This document shows, piece after piece, positions 1-5,393 of a DNA stretch of 5,535 nucleotides. Every line of letters begins with the position of its first letter. Position 1 is the stretch's first letter. Below the pieces are notes generated by a model, which had not been told where the DNA came from, ran no database searches, and worked only from the letters and a program-made list of their open reading frames with translations. The position numbers and the translations under genes are program-made. Source of the stretch: Chloroflexia bacterium (GTDB taxonomy: Bacteria; Chloroflexota; Chloroflexia; Thermomicrobiales; UBA6265); contig JACCVE010000190.1 in NCBI GenBank assembly GCA_013698285.1, positions 1 through 5,535 on the forward strand, in the 5' to 3' direction.

Positions 1-55
1 CCGCGGTCGCCGGTCCTGGAGAATCGTCAACCCGCTGGGAACGTGACGGTGTCGA

Positions 56-550
56 TCACCCAACCCTTCGTCGCGCCGTGACCACGCCGGTGTTCATGCC
101 GACCCAGTTCAGGCCGCCGAAGAAGCGAGCGTGTTCGATCTTGACGCAGCGGTCCATCACCACGTCGAGGCCCGCGGCGCGAGCGCTGGCGGCGGCCTCC
201 TCGTTGACGATGCCGAGCTGCATCCAGAGGACCTTCGCGCCAGCGTCGATCGCCTCGCCGGCGATGCCGGGCAGGGCGTCGGGGCGGCGGAAGACATCGA
301 CGATTTCGATCGGGCCGGGCACGTCGGCCAGGCTGGCATAGACGGGGCGGCCCAGGATCGTGCCGCCGGCGTACTTCGGGTTCACCCCGACCACGTCGTA
401 GCCCTCTGCCAGCATGTAGATCGCGGCGAAGTGGCTCGGTCGCATCGGGTCGGCCGATAGCCCGACCATCGCGATCTTCTTGTAGGTCGTCAGGATGCGG
501 AGGCGCTCGTAGGCGCTCGCCGACACCGCCGTCGCTTCGCCCACGCTCAT
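56..550 (-). CDS. CoA-binding domain protein (YccU/CoA_binding_2 family)
   Basis: This 164-residue protein is a single Rossmann-type CoA-binding domain. After a short N-terminal helix region, residues 25-32 (KIAMVGLS) form the first beta strand and nucleotide-binding turn, followed by DPMRPSH and a helix. YDVVGVNPKY (51-60) and ILGRPVYASLADVP (65-78) match the family's second strand and the 'G.pvy.sl.dvp' block, IVDVFRRPD (83-91) the third strand, and VLWMQLGIVNEEAA (107-120) and VVMDRCVKIEH (130-140) the C-terminal half. The length is close to that usual for stand-alone members (about 140-160). The family binds CoA or acyl-CoA in structures, but its cellular role is not established. The start ATG overlaps the stop of metY as ATGA, so it is probably translated by coupling within the same mRNA. 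A role next to MetY, for example sensing the CoA released by homoserine acetylation, is inference only. The family call is secure and the function is not. Confidence 0.9.
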   Translation of the reverse strand: MSVGEATAVSASAYERLRILTTYKKIAMVGLSADPMRPSHFAAIYMLAEGYDVVGVNPKYAGGTILGRPVYASLADVPGPIEIVDVFRRPDALPGIAGEAIDAGAKVLWMQLGIVNEEAAASARAAGLDVVMDRCVKIEHARFFGGLNWVGMNTGVVTARRRVG

Positions 551-2049
551 GCCCCCATCCCGTCCGACGCCTTGGCGAACTCGACCTCGTCGACCTCGCC
601 ATCTCCGGTCTCGACCCCGCCCGCTGGGACCAGGGCTAGCTCCGGGGCATCGTCGCGGGCGCTGAGGCGCAGGGCGCGGTCGAGGTCCCAGCAGATGTCC
701 TCTGGGTCTTCCAGGCCGACCGATATCCGGACCAGGTCGGGATCGACCCCGGCGGCGACCTGCTGCTCGTCGCTCAGTTGCTGGTGGGTGGTGCTGCCGG
801 GGTGGATGATGAGGGTCTTGGCGTCGCCGATGTTGGCCAGGTGGGAGACGAGGCGCAGGCCATCGACGAAGCGCTTCCCGGCCTCCCGACCTCCCCTGAC
901 ACCGAAGGTGAAGACGGCGCCAGCGCCGTTCGGCAGGTATCGCGCGGCGAGGTCACGGTAGGGGCTGTCCGGCAGGGTTGGGTAGCGGACCCAGGTCACC
1001 CGGGGGTGATCGAGGAGGAAGCGGGCTACCCGCTCGGCATTCCGACAGTGGCGCTCCATCCGGACCGGCAGCGTCTCCAAGCCCTGGAGGAACAGGAAGC
1101 TGTTGAACGGGCTGAGGGCCGGGCCGATGTCGCGCAGCGTCTCCACGCGGGCCTTCATCAGGTAGCCGTAGACGCCAAAGGTCTCCATGAAGCTGATGCC
1201 GTGGTAGCCGGGGGAGGGGTCGACCAGGCCCGGGAACATCCCGTTGTCCCAAGGGAAGCGGCCCGATTCGACGATCACGCCGCCGATCGCCGTGCCGTGG
1301 CCGCCGATGAACTTGGTCGCCGAGTGGACCACGATGTCGGCCCCGTGATCGATCGGCCGGCAGAGGTACGGGGTGGTGAAGGTACTGTCGATCATCAGGG
1401 GGACGCCCGCCTCGTGGGCGATGTCGGCCACGGCCCGGATGTCGAGGACGTCGATGCGGGGGTTGCTGATCACCTCGGCGTAGACGACGCGGGTCTTCGG
1501 CGTGATCGCGCGGCGAAAGTTCTCCGGGTCGGCCGGATCGACGAAGACGACGTCGATGCCCCAGCGGCGCAGGGTGATGTCGAACTGGGTGAAGGTGCCG
1601 CCGTAGAGGGTGCCGGAGGAGACAATCTGGTCGCCGGGGTTGAGCATCGTCATCAGGGCGACGAACTGGGCCGCCTGGCCGGACCCAACCGCGAGGGCAC
1701 CGACGCCTCCCTCCAGGGCGGCGATCCGCTCCTCGAAGGCGGCGGTGGTCGGGTTCATGATCCGGGTGTAGATGTTGCCGAACCGCTGCAGGGCGAAGAG
1801 TTCGGCGGCGTGGTCGCTGTCCTCGAAGACGAAGGAGGTCGTCTGGTAAATCGGCATCGCCCGGGCCCCCGTCACGGGATCGGGCCGCTGCCCGGCATGG
1901 ACCGCGAGCGTGTCGAACCCGTAGGCGTGGTCCTCATCCCCGGGCACGGACCCGTCCGGTCCACGACCGTTTCGCGCCTGCCCATTCGGAGAAACGGCAG
2001 CACCCTCCGGCGGCGCGGGGTGTGACACGTACTCCGGTTGCCCGTCCAC
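547..2049 (-). CDS. metY: O-acetylhomoserine sulfhydrylase (aminocarboxypropyltransferase), PLP-dependent
   Basis: This cytoplasmic enzyme of the Cys/Met-metabolism PLP family makes L-homocysteine and acetate from O-acetyl-L-homoserine and sulfide. Counting from the GTG at 2049 (500 residues), the conserved domain begins near residue 43 (YGFDTLAVHAGQ). YTRIMNPT (94-101) supplies the Tyr/Arg that contact the phosphate of the neighbouring subunit's PLP. SGQAAQ (123-128) and YGGT (149-152) frame the cofactor, Asp221 in MIDSTF pairs with the pyridine nitrogen, and Lys246 in SATKFIGGHG forms the Schiff base. WDNGMFPGLVDPSPGYHG (267-284) is typical of MetY rather than MetB/MetC, and VRISVGLED (440-448) holds the substrate-carboxylate arginine. 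The tail of about 30 residues after the domain is acidic and unconserved-looking. I chose GTG 2049 because GGGGGAG lies 6 nt upstream. An in-frame ATG at 2115 (522 residues, AGGA 6 nt upstream) is possible but would translate a heptad repeat. A homocysteine/cystathionine lyase is less likely. Confidence 0.93.
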   Translation of the reverse strand: MDGQPEYVSHPAPPEGAAVSPNGQARNGRGPDGSVPGDEDHAYGFDTLAVHAGQRPDPVTGARAMPIYQTTSFVFEDSDHAAELFALQRFGNIYTRIMNPTTAAFEERIAALEGGVGALAVGSGQAAQFVALMTMLNPGDQIVSSGTLYGGTFTQFDITLRRWGIDVVFVDPADPENFRRAITPKTRVVYAEVISNPRIDVLDIRAVADIAHEAGVPLMIDSTFTTPYLCRPIDHGADIVVHSATKFIGGHGTAIGGVIVESGRFPWDNGMFPGLVDPSPGYHGISFMETFGVYGYLMKARVETLRDIGPALSPFNSFLFLQGLETLPVRMERHCRNAERVARFLLDHPRVTWVRYPTLPDSPYRDLAARYLPNGAGAVFTFGVRGGREAGKRFVDGLRLVSHLANIGDAKTLIIHPGSTTHQQLSDEQQVAAGVDPDLVRISVGLEDPEDICWDLDRALRLSARDDAPELALVPAGGVETGDGEVDEVEFAKASDGMGA

Positions 2050-2055
2050 GAAGGT

Positions 2056-2062
2056 CTCCCCC
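2056..2062 (-). promoter_or_regulatory. Shine-Dalgarno site deciding the metY start
   Basis: On the minus strand GGGGGAG is followed by six bases and then GTG at 2049-2047. This is a stronger site than the AGGA before the upstream ATG at 2115. Using it keeps the repeat at 2070-2104 in the untranslated leader, as the other two repeat copies are also non-coding. The choice remains a judgement between two workable starts. Confidence 0.55.
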
Positions 2063-2069
2063 AATCGGT

Positions 2070-2104
2070 CTCCCGTCTTCTGTCTTCCGACTGCCGACTC
2101 TCGT
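2070..2104. repeat. degenerate 7-bp tandem repeat, copy A (CTTCCGT consensus)
   Basis: Five consecutive heptads on the plus strand each resemble CTTCCGT: CTCCCGT (2070), CTTCTGT (2077), CTTCCGA (2084), CTGCCGA (2091) and CTCTCGT (2098). The array lies in the metY leader, or in its N-terminal codons if translation starts at 2115. It is related to the cleaner arrays at 4365-4392 and 5241-5261. The heptads are diverged, which suggests an old copy. Function is unknown. Confidence 0.75.
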
Positions 2105-2108
2105 ATTC

Positions 2109-2137
2109 TTGACATTGTTGATCCTATCCGATATGTT
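2109..2137 (+). promoter_or_regulatory. sigma-70-type promoter of the riboswitch-importer operon
   Basis: A perfect -35 box TTGACA (2109-2114), an ideal 17-bp spacer and a -10 box TATGTT (2132-2137, four of six) face the riboswitch. The predicted start is near 2144, about 20 nt before the P1 stem of the aptamer and about 248 nt before the first importer start codon. The -35 box covers the upstream ATG candidate of the divergent metY gene. Confidence 0.7.
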
Positions 2138-2150
2138 CTGCGCAGGACAA
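2121..2150 (-). promoter_or_regulatory. candidate promoter for the metY operon
   Basis: Reading the minus strand, TTGTCC (2150-2145) and TAGGAT (2126-2121) are separated by 18 bp, each matching the sigma-70 consensus at four of six positions. The start point would fall near 2115, giving a leader of about 66 nt before the GTG at 2049, or an almost leaderless message if the ATG at 2115 is used. The match is moderate. It overlaps the opposite-facing promoter at 2109-2137. Confidence 0.4.
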
Positions 2151-2162
2151 CCGAATACGCAC

Positions 2163-2274
2163 CACCTCATCCAGAGGGGCAGAGGGAACGGCCCGATGAA
2201 GCCCCAGCAACCCGGTCACCGGCAACGGTCCCGCGGGTGCTAATTCCGACAGGATGATCCTGGCAGATGAGGGT
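2163..2274 (+). ncRNA. SAM-I (S-box) riboswitch aptamer
   Basis: This RNA binds S-adenosylmethionine and shuts off the downstream operon when SAM is plentiful. The signature blocks are present in order: GAGGGA (2182-2187), GGCCC then GATGAA (2190-2200), GCAACCC (2207-2213), GGTGCTAATTCC (2236-2247) and CAGATGAGG (2264-2272). The stems can be drawn. P1 is CCTCATC (2165-2171) with GATGAGG (2266-2272), seven Watson-Crick pairs. P2 is GGGGC (2176-2180) with GCCCC (2201-2205). P3 is ACCCG (2210-2214) with CGGGT (2234-2238), capped by ACCG-GCAA-CGGT (2218-2229), a GNRA tetraloop. P4 is AGGA (2251-2254) with TCCT (2258-2261). It lies between the promoter at 2109-2137 and a terminator at 2318-2348, upstream of the ABC importer genes. 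The class is secure because the conserved core and all four stems agree. Confidence 0.96.
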
Positions 2275-2317
2275 TCGGCGCGCTGTCGTGCCACCCGTGC
2301 CCGGCTAGCCACCTGAT

Positions 2318-2348
2318 CCCCCTCGTCCGCTCTGGACGGGGGTTTTTT
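2318..2348 (+). terminator. intrinsic terminator, expression platform of the SAM riboswitch
   Basis: CCCCC-T-CGTCC (2318-2328, one bulged T) pairs with GGACGGGGG (2334-2342) across a five-base loop and is followed by six T residues (2343-2348). The competing antiterminator is visible: GATGAGGG (2266-2273), the 3' strand of P1, can pair with CCCTCGTC (2320-2327) through eight pairs, one of them G-U. SAM binding holds GATGAGG in P1, so the terminator forms. Without SAM the antiterminator can form and transcription continues. Confidence 0.93.
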
Positions 2349-2391
2349 GCGTGACCGGGACGAACGCGACGACGGGCGGAAAGGACGTGGG

Positions 2392-3156
2392 ATGGCCGAG
2401 ACGGTGACGATCAACCGGGTCAGCAAGCGATTCGCGGCGGGAGGCGGCGCGACAGAGGTCTTGACCGACATCCAGCTCCAGATCGACGCGGGCGAGTTCG
2501 TCGCCATCCTGGGCCCGAGCGGCTGCGGCAAGTCGACCCTGCTGCGGATGGTCGGCGGCCTGGAGCGGCCGTCGTCCGGGACGGTCTTGATCGGCGAGGG
2601 GGAGGTCTCCGGCGCCGATCCCCGCTGCGCGGTCGTGTTCCAGGAGCCGCGCCTGTTCCCCTGGAAGGCGATCGCGGCGAACGTCGCCCTCGGTGCGCGA
2701 CGGCAGCGCGGGGTGGTCGATACCGCCGGGCTGCTGGACCGGGTCGGGCTGACGGGTTTCGAGAAGGCCTATCCGCATCAGCTCTCGGGCGGGATGGCTC
2801 AGCGAGCCGCCCTGGCCCGGGGCCTGGCTGGACGGCCGGATGTCCTGCTGTTGGACGAGCCGTTCGCGGCCCTCGATGCCCTGACCCGGATGGAGATGCA
2901 GGACCTGCTGGTCGAGATCCGGCGGGACAGCCAGCCGACCGTGCTGATGGTGACCCACGACATCGACGAGGCGCTATACCTGGCCGACCGGGTGATCGTG
3001 CTCGGTCCGAGGCCGGCCAGCGTGGTGGCCCGGGTCGATGTCCCGCTGTCGCGGCCACGGGACCGCGCCGCGCCGGAACTGATCGGTCCCCGGGAGATCA
3101 TCCTCGCGGCGGTCGGGATCGCCCACCCAGCCCGCGTCGTCCGCCCGGCGGCCTGA
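2392..3156 (+). CDS. ABC importer ATPase, sulfonate/taurine/nitrate class (SsuB/TauB-like)
   Basis: This 254-residue protein is the cytoplasmic ATP-hydrolysing subunit of the importer formed with the next two genes. All nucleotide-binding motifs are intact: Walker A GPSGCGKST (41-49), Q-loop VVFQEPRLFPW (81-91), signature LSGGMAQR (131-138), Walker B VLLLDEPF (151-158), D-loop ALDALT (160-165) and H-loop His189 in VTHD. The Q-loop ending in 'LFPW' followed by 'AIAANVALG', and the short length with no C-terminal regulatory domain, match the SsuB/TauB/NrtD group. The ATG at 2392 has AAGGA six bases upstream. A longer in-frame start at the TTG at 2347 would lie in the terminator's T-tract and is rejected. 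The gene is the first after the SAM riboswitch, so methionine status should control it. The substrate cannot be read from the ATPase, and for that reason no ssu symbol is assigned. Confidence 0.94.
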   Translation: MAETVTINRVSKRFAAGGGATEVLTDIQLQIDAGEFVAILGPSGCGKSTLLRMVGGLERPSSGTVLIGEGEVSGADPRCAVVFQEPRLFPWKAIAANVALGARRQRGVVDTAGLLDRVGLTGFEKAYPHQLSGGMAQRAALARGLAGRPDVLLLDEPFAALDALTRMEMQDLLVEIRRDSQPTVLMVTHDIDEALYLADRVIVLGPRPASVVARVDVPLSRPRDRAAPELIGPREIILAAVGIAHPARVVRPAA

Positions 3157-3185
3157 CGCGTCGTCGCCCCACCCGATTCGCCCCC

Positions 3186-3228
3186 GGCCCCGTCGGGCCA
3201 GCCGTGAGCCCAACGCGGCGTCGCCGCG
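3186..3228 (+). other. two intercistronic inverted repeats between ATPase and binding-protein genes
   Basis: In the 115-bp gap, GGCCC-CGTC-GGGCC (3186-3199) and CGCGGCG-T-CGCCGCG (3214-3228) can each fold into a small GC-rich hairpin. Neither has a T-tract, so they are not typical intrinsic terminators. They could stabilise or process the mRNA so that binding protein is made in excess of ATPase, but that is inference, and such palindromes can also arise by chance at this GC content. Confidence 0.4.
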
Positions 3229-3271
3229 ATGAGACCGACCCCTTCGCCGAGCCTATCGAGAGGAATCCACC

Positions 3272-4348
3272 GTGCTGAACCGACCGACCGCCACCCCATC
3301 GTTCTCCCCGGCTCACCGGAACCGTCCTGGCAACGCCCCCGCCCGTTGGCTGCTGGCCCTCGTCCTCGGCCTGCTGGTCGCGCCGATCGTGGCGGGGGTC
3401 CAGGCCCCGGCCGCCGCCCAGGCGGAGACGATTCGCCTCGACTACGCCTACTACAACCCGAGCAGCCTGGTCCTGCGCCGGTTCGGCTGGCTGGAGGAAG
3501 CACTCGGCCCGGGCGGAACCGAGATCGAGTGGACCCTCAGCGCCGGCAGCAACAAGGCCAACGAGTTCCTGCGCTCGGATGCGATCGACTTCGGCTCTAC
3601 AGCCGGGGCGGCCGCCCTGCTGGCCCGCGCCAATGGCGCCGAGATCAATACCGTCTACGTCTTCTCCAAGCCGGAATGGACCGCGCTGGTCGTCCCGGGC
3701 GACTCCGAGATCACCGATGTCGCCCAGCTCGCCGGCAAGAAGGTAGCGGTCACCAAGGGCACCGACCCCTACTTCTTCCTGCTCCAGGCCCTCGCCGGGG
3801 CCGGGCTCGGGCCGAACGATGTCGAGGTGATCAACCTACAGCACGCCGACGGCAAGACCGCCCTGGAGCGGGGCGACGTCGATGCCTGGTCCGGCCTGGA
3901 CCCCTTCATGGCCCAGACCGAACTGGAGCAGGGCTCCCGCCTGCTCTACCGCAACATCGCCTTCAACAGCTTCGGCTTCCTCAACGCCCGGACGGAGTTC
4001 ATCGAGGAGTTCCCGGCCGAGACGCAGATCGTCCTGACCGCCTACGAGCGGGCCCGGCAGTGGATCCTGGACAACCCCGAGGAAGCGGCCCAGATCCTTG
4101 CCGAGGAGAGCCAGCTCTCGATCGAGGTGGCCCGCAAGGAGCTGGTCGAGCGGACCGTCCTGACCCACGACCCCGTCCCGGGCGCGGAGCACGACGCCGT
4201 CCTGCGGGCCATCATCCCGATCATGGAAACGGGCGATCAGCTCTCCCCCGACGCGAACGCAACAGAAGCCCTCGACACCCTCTTCGCCCCCCAATTCATC
4301 CGGGCCATTGTCCCCGCCACCACCCCGGCGGCCTCCCCGCCCGCCTGA
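3272..4348 (+). CDS. ABC importer substrate-binding protein, SsuA/NMT1-like
   Basis: This 358-residue extracytoplasmic protein would capture the substrate and deliver it to the permease. A Sec-type signal peptide is clear: a basic n-region (HRNRPGNAPAR), hydrophobic core WLLALVLGLLVAPIVAGV (26-43) and probable cleavage after AQA (49-51). The mature part has the SsuA/NMT1 fold pattern: LDYAYYNPSSLVLRRFGWLEEAL (56-78), SGS/DFGSTAGAAALLARANGAEI-like blocks (90-125), LAGKKVAVTKGTDPYFFLLQAL (153-174), ALERGDVDAWSGLDPFMAQ (197-215) and a C-terminal helix set with DNPEEAAQILAEES (267-280). It contains no cysteine, so it is not a lipoprotein. The start is a GTG with AGAGGA about six bases upstream, and no alternative start lies nearby. 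The tail is Pro/Ala-rich. The family binds sulfonates, taurine, nitrate, or pyrimidine and thiamine precursors. The SAM riboswitch upstream favours a sulfur or methionine-linked ligand, which is inference. Confidence 0.9.
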   Translation: MLNRPTATPSFSPAHRNRPGNAPARWLLALVLGLLVAPIVAGVQAPAAAQAETIRLDYAYYNPSSLVLRRFGWLEEALGPGGTEIEWTLSAGSNKANEFLRSDAIDFGSTAGAAALLARANGAEINTVYVFSKPEWTALVVPGDSEITDVAQLAGKKVAVTKGTDPYFFLLQALAGAGLGPNDVEVINLQHADGKTALERGDVDAWSGLDPFMAQTELEQGSRLLYRNIAFNSFGFLNARTEFIEEFPAETQIVLTAYERARQWILDNPEEAAQILAEESQLSIEVARKELVERTVLTHDPVPGAEHDAVLRAIIPIMETGDQLSPDANATEALDTLFAPQFIRAIVPATTPAASPPA

Positions 4349-4364
4349 CCGACGACTCCAGACC

Positions 4365-4392
4365 CTTCCGTCTTCCGTCTTCCGTCTTCCGA
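4365..4392. repeat. 7-bp tandem repeat, copy B (CTTCCGT x3 plus CTTCCGA)
   Basis: Three perfect CTTCCGT units (4365-4385) are followed by CTTCCGA (4386-4392) and then CTG. The array fills the middle of the 58-bp gap between the binding-protein stop and the permease start. It is the cleanest of the three copies and shares CTTCCGACTG with copy A. It sits just upstream of the permease ribosome-binding site (GAGG at 4396-4399). Confidence 0.9.
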
Positions 4393-4406
4393 CTGCGAGG
4401 CCCCGG

Positions 4407-5240
4407 ATGTCGACCGACCCCCGAACCCTGGTCCGATCCTGGGCCACTCCCCGCCGGGACGGTGCCCGGCGGGGGCGCAACGCGCCGAACTGGCTCTTGT
4501 CCCTGATCGTGCCGGTCGCCCTGCTGGTACTGTGGCAGGTGGTGACGGAGCGGGGGGTCTATAGCCGGAGCCAGTTGCCCGCCCCCCTCGACGTGGTCGC
4601 GGCCGGTCGGCAACTTGCCGAGAACGACACCCTCGGCCTGCACCTCTCGGCCAGCGTCGGCCGGGTCGCCTGGGGGTTCGCCTATGGCGCTCTGGTCGCC
4701 ATCCCGTTGGCGCTGCTGGTCGGTCTCTCCCGCCTGGCCAGCACCATGCTCTCGCCGACGATCCAGGCCCTGCGGGCGATCCCGTCCCTCGCCTGGGTGC
4801 CCCTGCTGATCCTCTGGCTGGGGATCGACGAGGCGCCGAAGATCACCCTGGTCGCCATCGGGGTCTTCTTCCCGGTCTACACCAATCTAGTCGGCGGGAT
4901 CGGCCAGATCGACCGCAAGCTGATCGAGGCCGGCCACGCCTACGGCCTGCGCGGCTTCGCCCTCGCCCGGGAGGTGTTGCTGCCCGCCTCGCTGCCGTCG
5001 CTGCTGACCGGCCTGCGCCTCGGCCTGGCCCAGGGATGGCTGTTCCTGGTCGCGGCAGAACTGATCGCGGCCTCACGGGGCCTCGGCTTCCTGCTGGTCG
5101 ACGGCCAGAACACGGGCCGGGCCGACATCATCGTCCTCAGCATCGTGTTGCTGGCCCTGCTCGGCCAGGCCACCGACTGGCTCGTCCAGCGCGCCTCCCG
5201 CCGCTGGCTCCGCTGGGCGGATGTGTACGGGAGCCGGTAG
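4407..5240 (+). CDS. ABC importer permease, SsuC/TauC-like (BPD_transp_1 family)
   Basis: This 277-residue inner-membrane subunit forms the translocation pore, probably as a homodimer. Hydrophobic segments lie at about 29-47, 86-107, 123-140, 144-163, 202-222 and 240-259, giving the usual six spans. The EAA coupling loop is present: IEAGHAYGLRGFALAREVLLPASLP (173-197), with the conserved Glu-Ala, Gly and LP positions that contact the ATPase. SLAWVPLLILWLGI (127-140) and GLGFLLVDGQN (225-235) are typical of the SsuC/TauC/NrtB group, as is the length. The ATG at 4407 has GAGG seven bases upstream. A longer open frame to 4308 would start inside the preceding gene and translate the heptad repeat as LPSSVFRLPT, so it is rejected. 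The gene completes a one-of-each importer set. The TAG stop is immediately followed by another heptad array. Confidence 0.93.
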   Translation: MSTDPRTLVRSWATPRRDGARRGRNAPNWLLSLIVPVALLVLWQVVTERGVYSRSQLPAPLDVVAAGRQLAENDTLGLHLSASVGRVAWGFAYGALVAIPLALLVGLSRLASTMLSPTIQALRAIPSLAWVPLLILWLGIDEAPKITLVAIGVFFPVYTNLVGGIGQIDRKLIEAGHAYGLRGFALAREVLLPASLPSLLTGLRLGLAQGWLFLVAAELIAASRGLGFLLVDGQNTGRADIIVLSIVLLALLGQATDWLVQRASRRWLRWADVYGSR

Positions 5241-5265
5241 ACGGAAGACGGAAGACGAGAATTCT
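5241..5265. repeat. 7-bp tandem repeat, copy C (inverted orientation, ACGGAAG x2)
   Basis: Immediately after the permease stop, ACGGAAG occurs twice (5241-5254), followed by a diverged unit ACGAGAA (5255-5261) and TTCT. This is the complement of the CTTCCGT unit in copies A and B, so it has the opposite orientation. The reverse complement carries TCTCGT next to the heptads, as copy A does. No terminator is recognisable here. Confidence 0.85.
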
Positions 5266-5353
5266 GGGGGCCGGGGCAGTGCTTGGCGCGTGAGTGCCGG
5301 GTACGCCGGTGGACTGATTGGACGTGCCCTCCACACAATCGTTGACGAGTATC

Positions 5354-5387
5354 CCGGGACACATCATGGTCCCGGCCAGGGGACCAT
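5354..5387 (+). promoter_or_regulatory. leader with two mutually exclusive hairpins before the OsmC-like gene
   Basis: CCGGGAC (5354-5360) is perfectly complementary to GTCCCGG (5369-5375) across 8 nt. ATGGTCCC (5366-5373) is perfectly complementary to GGGACCAT (5380-5387) across 6 nt. The arms overlap, so only one hairpin can form at a time. The second encloses AGGGG (5378-5382), the only Shine-Dalgarno-like site, 11 nt before the ATG at 5394. No T-tract follows, so control of translation fits better than termination. The same symmetry could instead be a DNA operator. The complementarity is seen directly and the function is inferred. Confidence 0.45.
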
Positions 5388-5393
5388 CTCAAC

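Noticed and set aside
1..55. Search for a further minus-strand gene or terminator downstream of the CoA-binding gene
   Set aside because: A GTG overlapping its stop opens only ten codons, and no hairpin with a T-tract is visible.
27..602. A minus-strand frame across the CoA-binding gene and the end of metY
   Set aside because: It is Arg/Gly-rich with no domain and overlaps two convincing genes in other frames.
778..2025. A 415-codon open frame on the plus strand antisense to metY
   Set aside because: It is the complement of a well-conserved PLP enzyme. Its translation is low-complexity, rich in Gly, Val, Asp and Arg, with no recognisable domain, as expected of a GC-rich shadow frame.
2138..2145. 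CTGCGCAG palindrome between the promoter and the riboswitch as an operator
   Set aside because: An 8-bp palindrome is expected by chance at this GC content, and no second half-site or known operator pattern accompanies it.
2420..3503. Long minus-strand frames opposite the ATPase gene
   Set aside because: They are Arg/Pro/Ser-rich and motif-free, while the plus strand carries every ABC ATPase motif in order.
4365..4395. Heptad array considered as a CRISPR array
   Set aside because: The units are 7 bp, directly tandem and without spacers, and no cas gene is present.
3229..4506. A 425-codon plus-strand frame overlapping the binding-protein gene
   Set aside because: The translation is dominated by Arg, Pro and Gly with no family motif. 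The overlapping frame carries a signal peptide and a binding-protein fold, so this is a shadow.
5266..5315. Possible terminator after the permease
   Set aside because: Only weak, interrupted GC pairing is visible and there is no T-tract, so no terminator can be supported.
5342..5370. Possible promoter TTGACG, 17-bp spacer, CATGGT before the OsmC-like gene
   Set aside because: The -10 box matches only three of six positions, and it would start transcription inside the hairpin region. It is kept only as an alternative to read-through from the operon.
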